This document shows, piece after piece, positions 62,984 through 64,000 of a stretch of DNA of 64,000 bases (its first letter is position 1; the number at the start of each line of letters is the position of its first letter). Source of the stretch: Cyanophora paradoxa (lineage: Eukaryota; Glaucocystophyceae; Cyanophorales; Cyanophoraceae). The notes under the pieces were generated by a model. It was given only the letters and a program-made list of their open reading frames with translations. It did no database searches and was not told the origin of the DNA. The position numbers and the translations under genes were made by a program. Where the stretch lies: contig QPMI01000621.1 in the NCBI GenBank assembly GCA_004431415.1, positions 124,001 to 188,000 of the forward strand, read 5' to 3'.

Positions 62984-63673
62984 TCGAGTGCCTTCTCCCG
63001 TCGCGGCCCCCCGCCGGCCGGCTCGCAGACTGCGGATCCGGAGCTGATGGAGGATTCGATCGCGATGTAAGACTCAATTCTTTTGGCCTAGCACTAGTAC
63101 TACGGAATTCGAATACCGTAGTACCGCAGTAGTACGTATACGTATACGTAGAATCGCGACTGGAAAAATACAATGTACAGAACTAGTACGTATACGTATA
63201 CTAGCCTAGTAGTACTCGAGCCTCGGAGATCTATATATAGCTAGATCTAGATCTTCAGGGCTTCCGCTCATGATCAGCGGCTTTAGCAAGACTGGAATTT
63301 GCATCGCGATCATCGGATCGCCGGGAAGTGATCGTGAAGCACAAATCAAATTAGACTCTGCATGAGAGCCAGCGCTAACCGCTGATCAAGCCTGGTCACG
63401 GGTTGATCCCCCCCCCTTCCCTGCAGCTTTAATTTAATTCTCCGTTTCCCGGCCCCGGCCCCTCCTTTAATTTCCTGTTCCATTTGCTTCGAGCGCTCAG
63501 AATCTCTCCACTTCTTCAATGATTTATAATTACATTTATACGTATGGACATCATGCTCACCATGGCATGCGCGAGCCTAATAGGCGATGCGCCCTACTAC
63601 ATCTTTACATGCGCCGCGGTACGGCTACAAATGGTTCAGATCTAGAGGTTCAAGTTCAAGATCGTGATCGTGA
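62984..63673. other. Intergenic region
   Basis: It holds gtatacgtatacgta words (63135-63150, 63187-63203), agatctagatct (63229-63253), a TGATCATGA word (63268) and AT-rich DNA at 63300-63660. It lies between the 3' ends of two convergent genes. No gene is seen. Confidence 0.5.
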
Positions 63674-63904
63674 TCAGAGGACCCTGGAGAGGAAGGACTT
63701 GCTGACCTCGACGCAGTGCGAGAGGAGGGCGTGCGGGACCTTGACCTTGGTCGCCACGCCCCGGGCGACGCAGAAGAGTACGGTGGCGAGGACGAGCAGG
63801 GCGGCGAGGGCGCCCGCGATCCACGAGAGGTCCTTGGCGCTGAAGGACTCCAAAAGGGCCTTCAGCTTCGCCGCCCGGTCCCTCGCGACCTCCACCACGA
63901 TCTC
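63674..63904 (-). CDS. Last exon of a tail-anchored or membrane protein, partial
   Basis: Open from an acceptor (CTCAG, 63905-63909) to the stop at 63674: EIVVEVARDRAAKLKALLES, FSAKDLSWIAG, then the hydrophobic ALAALLVLATVLFCVARGVA, and KVKVPHALLSHCVEVSKSFL before the end at SRVL. An amphipathic helix followed by one membrane helix near the C-terminus would fit a tail-anchored protein or the end of a multipass one. The rest of the gene lies beyond the right edge, so the family cannot be told. Confidence 0.5.
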   Translation of the reverse strand, partial: EIVVEVARDRAAKLKALLESFSAKDLSWIAGALAALLVLATVLFCVARGVATKVKVPHALLSHCVEVSKSFLSRVL

Positions 63905-64000
63905 CTGAGCGCGCGCGAGAGTGCACGTGAGACCTCTGCCCTTACTACGGCGGCGCCTCGCGCGTGCGCACGAAGGGCCTCGAGAGGAATGGAAGCACGA

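Overview
This window is nuclear DNA of a eukaryote. Genes lie on both strands, are split by many short introns (about 60 to 300 bases), and carry eukaryotic domains: a kinesin motor, F-box/LRR, PLAC8, TLDc, an SNM1-type nuclease and a RING-H2 finger. The DNA is very GC-rich, introns are C-rich on the coding strand, and 5' splice sites are often GTACCCC, GTGCGC, GTCCGC or occasionally GC. This fits a GC-rich unicellular alga such as a haptophyte or pelagophyte-type stramenopile. The species cannot be fixed from sequence alone. Exon boundaries were placed by eye from frame, splice dinucleotides and domain continuity, so gene spans are firmer than individual junctions.

Left end (1-11 kb): a layered mobile region. 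Bases 1-4070 are AT-rich, with compact intronless genes of viral type: a membrane protein, a repeat-bearing fibre, a second fibre with a C1q-like tip, a small conserved protein and a zinc-ribbon protein. They look like the structural module of an integrated Polinton-like virus or larger DNA virus. The first fibre gene is broken by a 5'-truncated LINE tail. At about 4.43 kb the composition switches sharply and a 1006-codon ORF with a complete retroviral/Ty3-type integrase begins. It is followed by a broken LINE on the minus strand (8.3-11 kb).

Middle (11-38 kb): tandem GC-rich repeats, then host genes. These are a TLDc protein, a small unknown protein, a possible Cys-rich protein, an LRR protein, an SNM1/PSO2-type DNA cross-link repair nuclease divergent from a PLAC8 protein with a Q/P-rich tail, an F-box/LRR protein whose introns hold copies of its own exon/intron junctions, and a large membrane protein with about six repeated Cys-Trp ectodomain modules of Kre9/Knh1 type.

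Right part (38-64 kb): a disordered basic protein, a second F-box/LRR protein, a type I membrane protein, a secreted Cys-rich protein, low-specificity L-threonine aldolase, a kinesin-14 with the motor near its C-terminus, and a multipass RING-H2 membrane protein. A nested insertion follows: a TIR element holding a TA-flanked MITE holding a tRNA-derived SINE. Then come a modular Cys/Trp-rich protein and the last exon of a membrane protein that enters from the right.

The genes do not form one pathway; this is ordinary mixed nuclear gene order. The most distinctive features are the virus/retroelement layering at the left, the duplicated splice junctions in the F-box gene, the strong over-representation of TGATCATGA and other six-base palindromes in non-coding DNA, and the strand-polarised poly-C tracts in introns.
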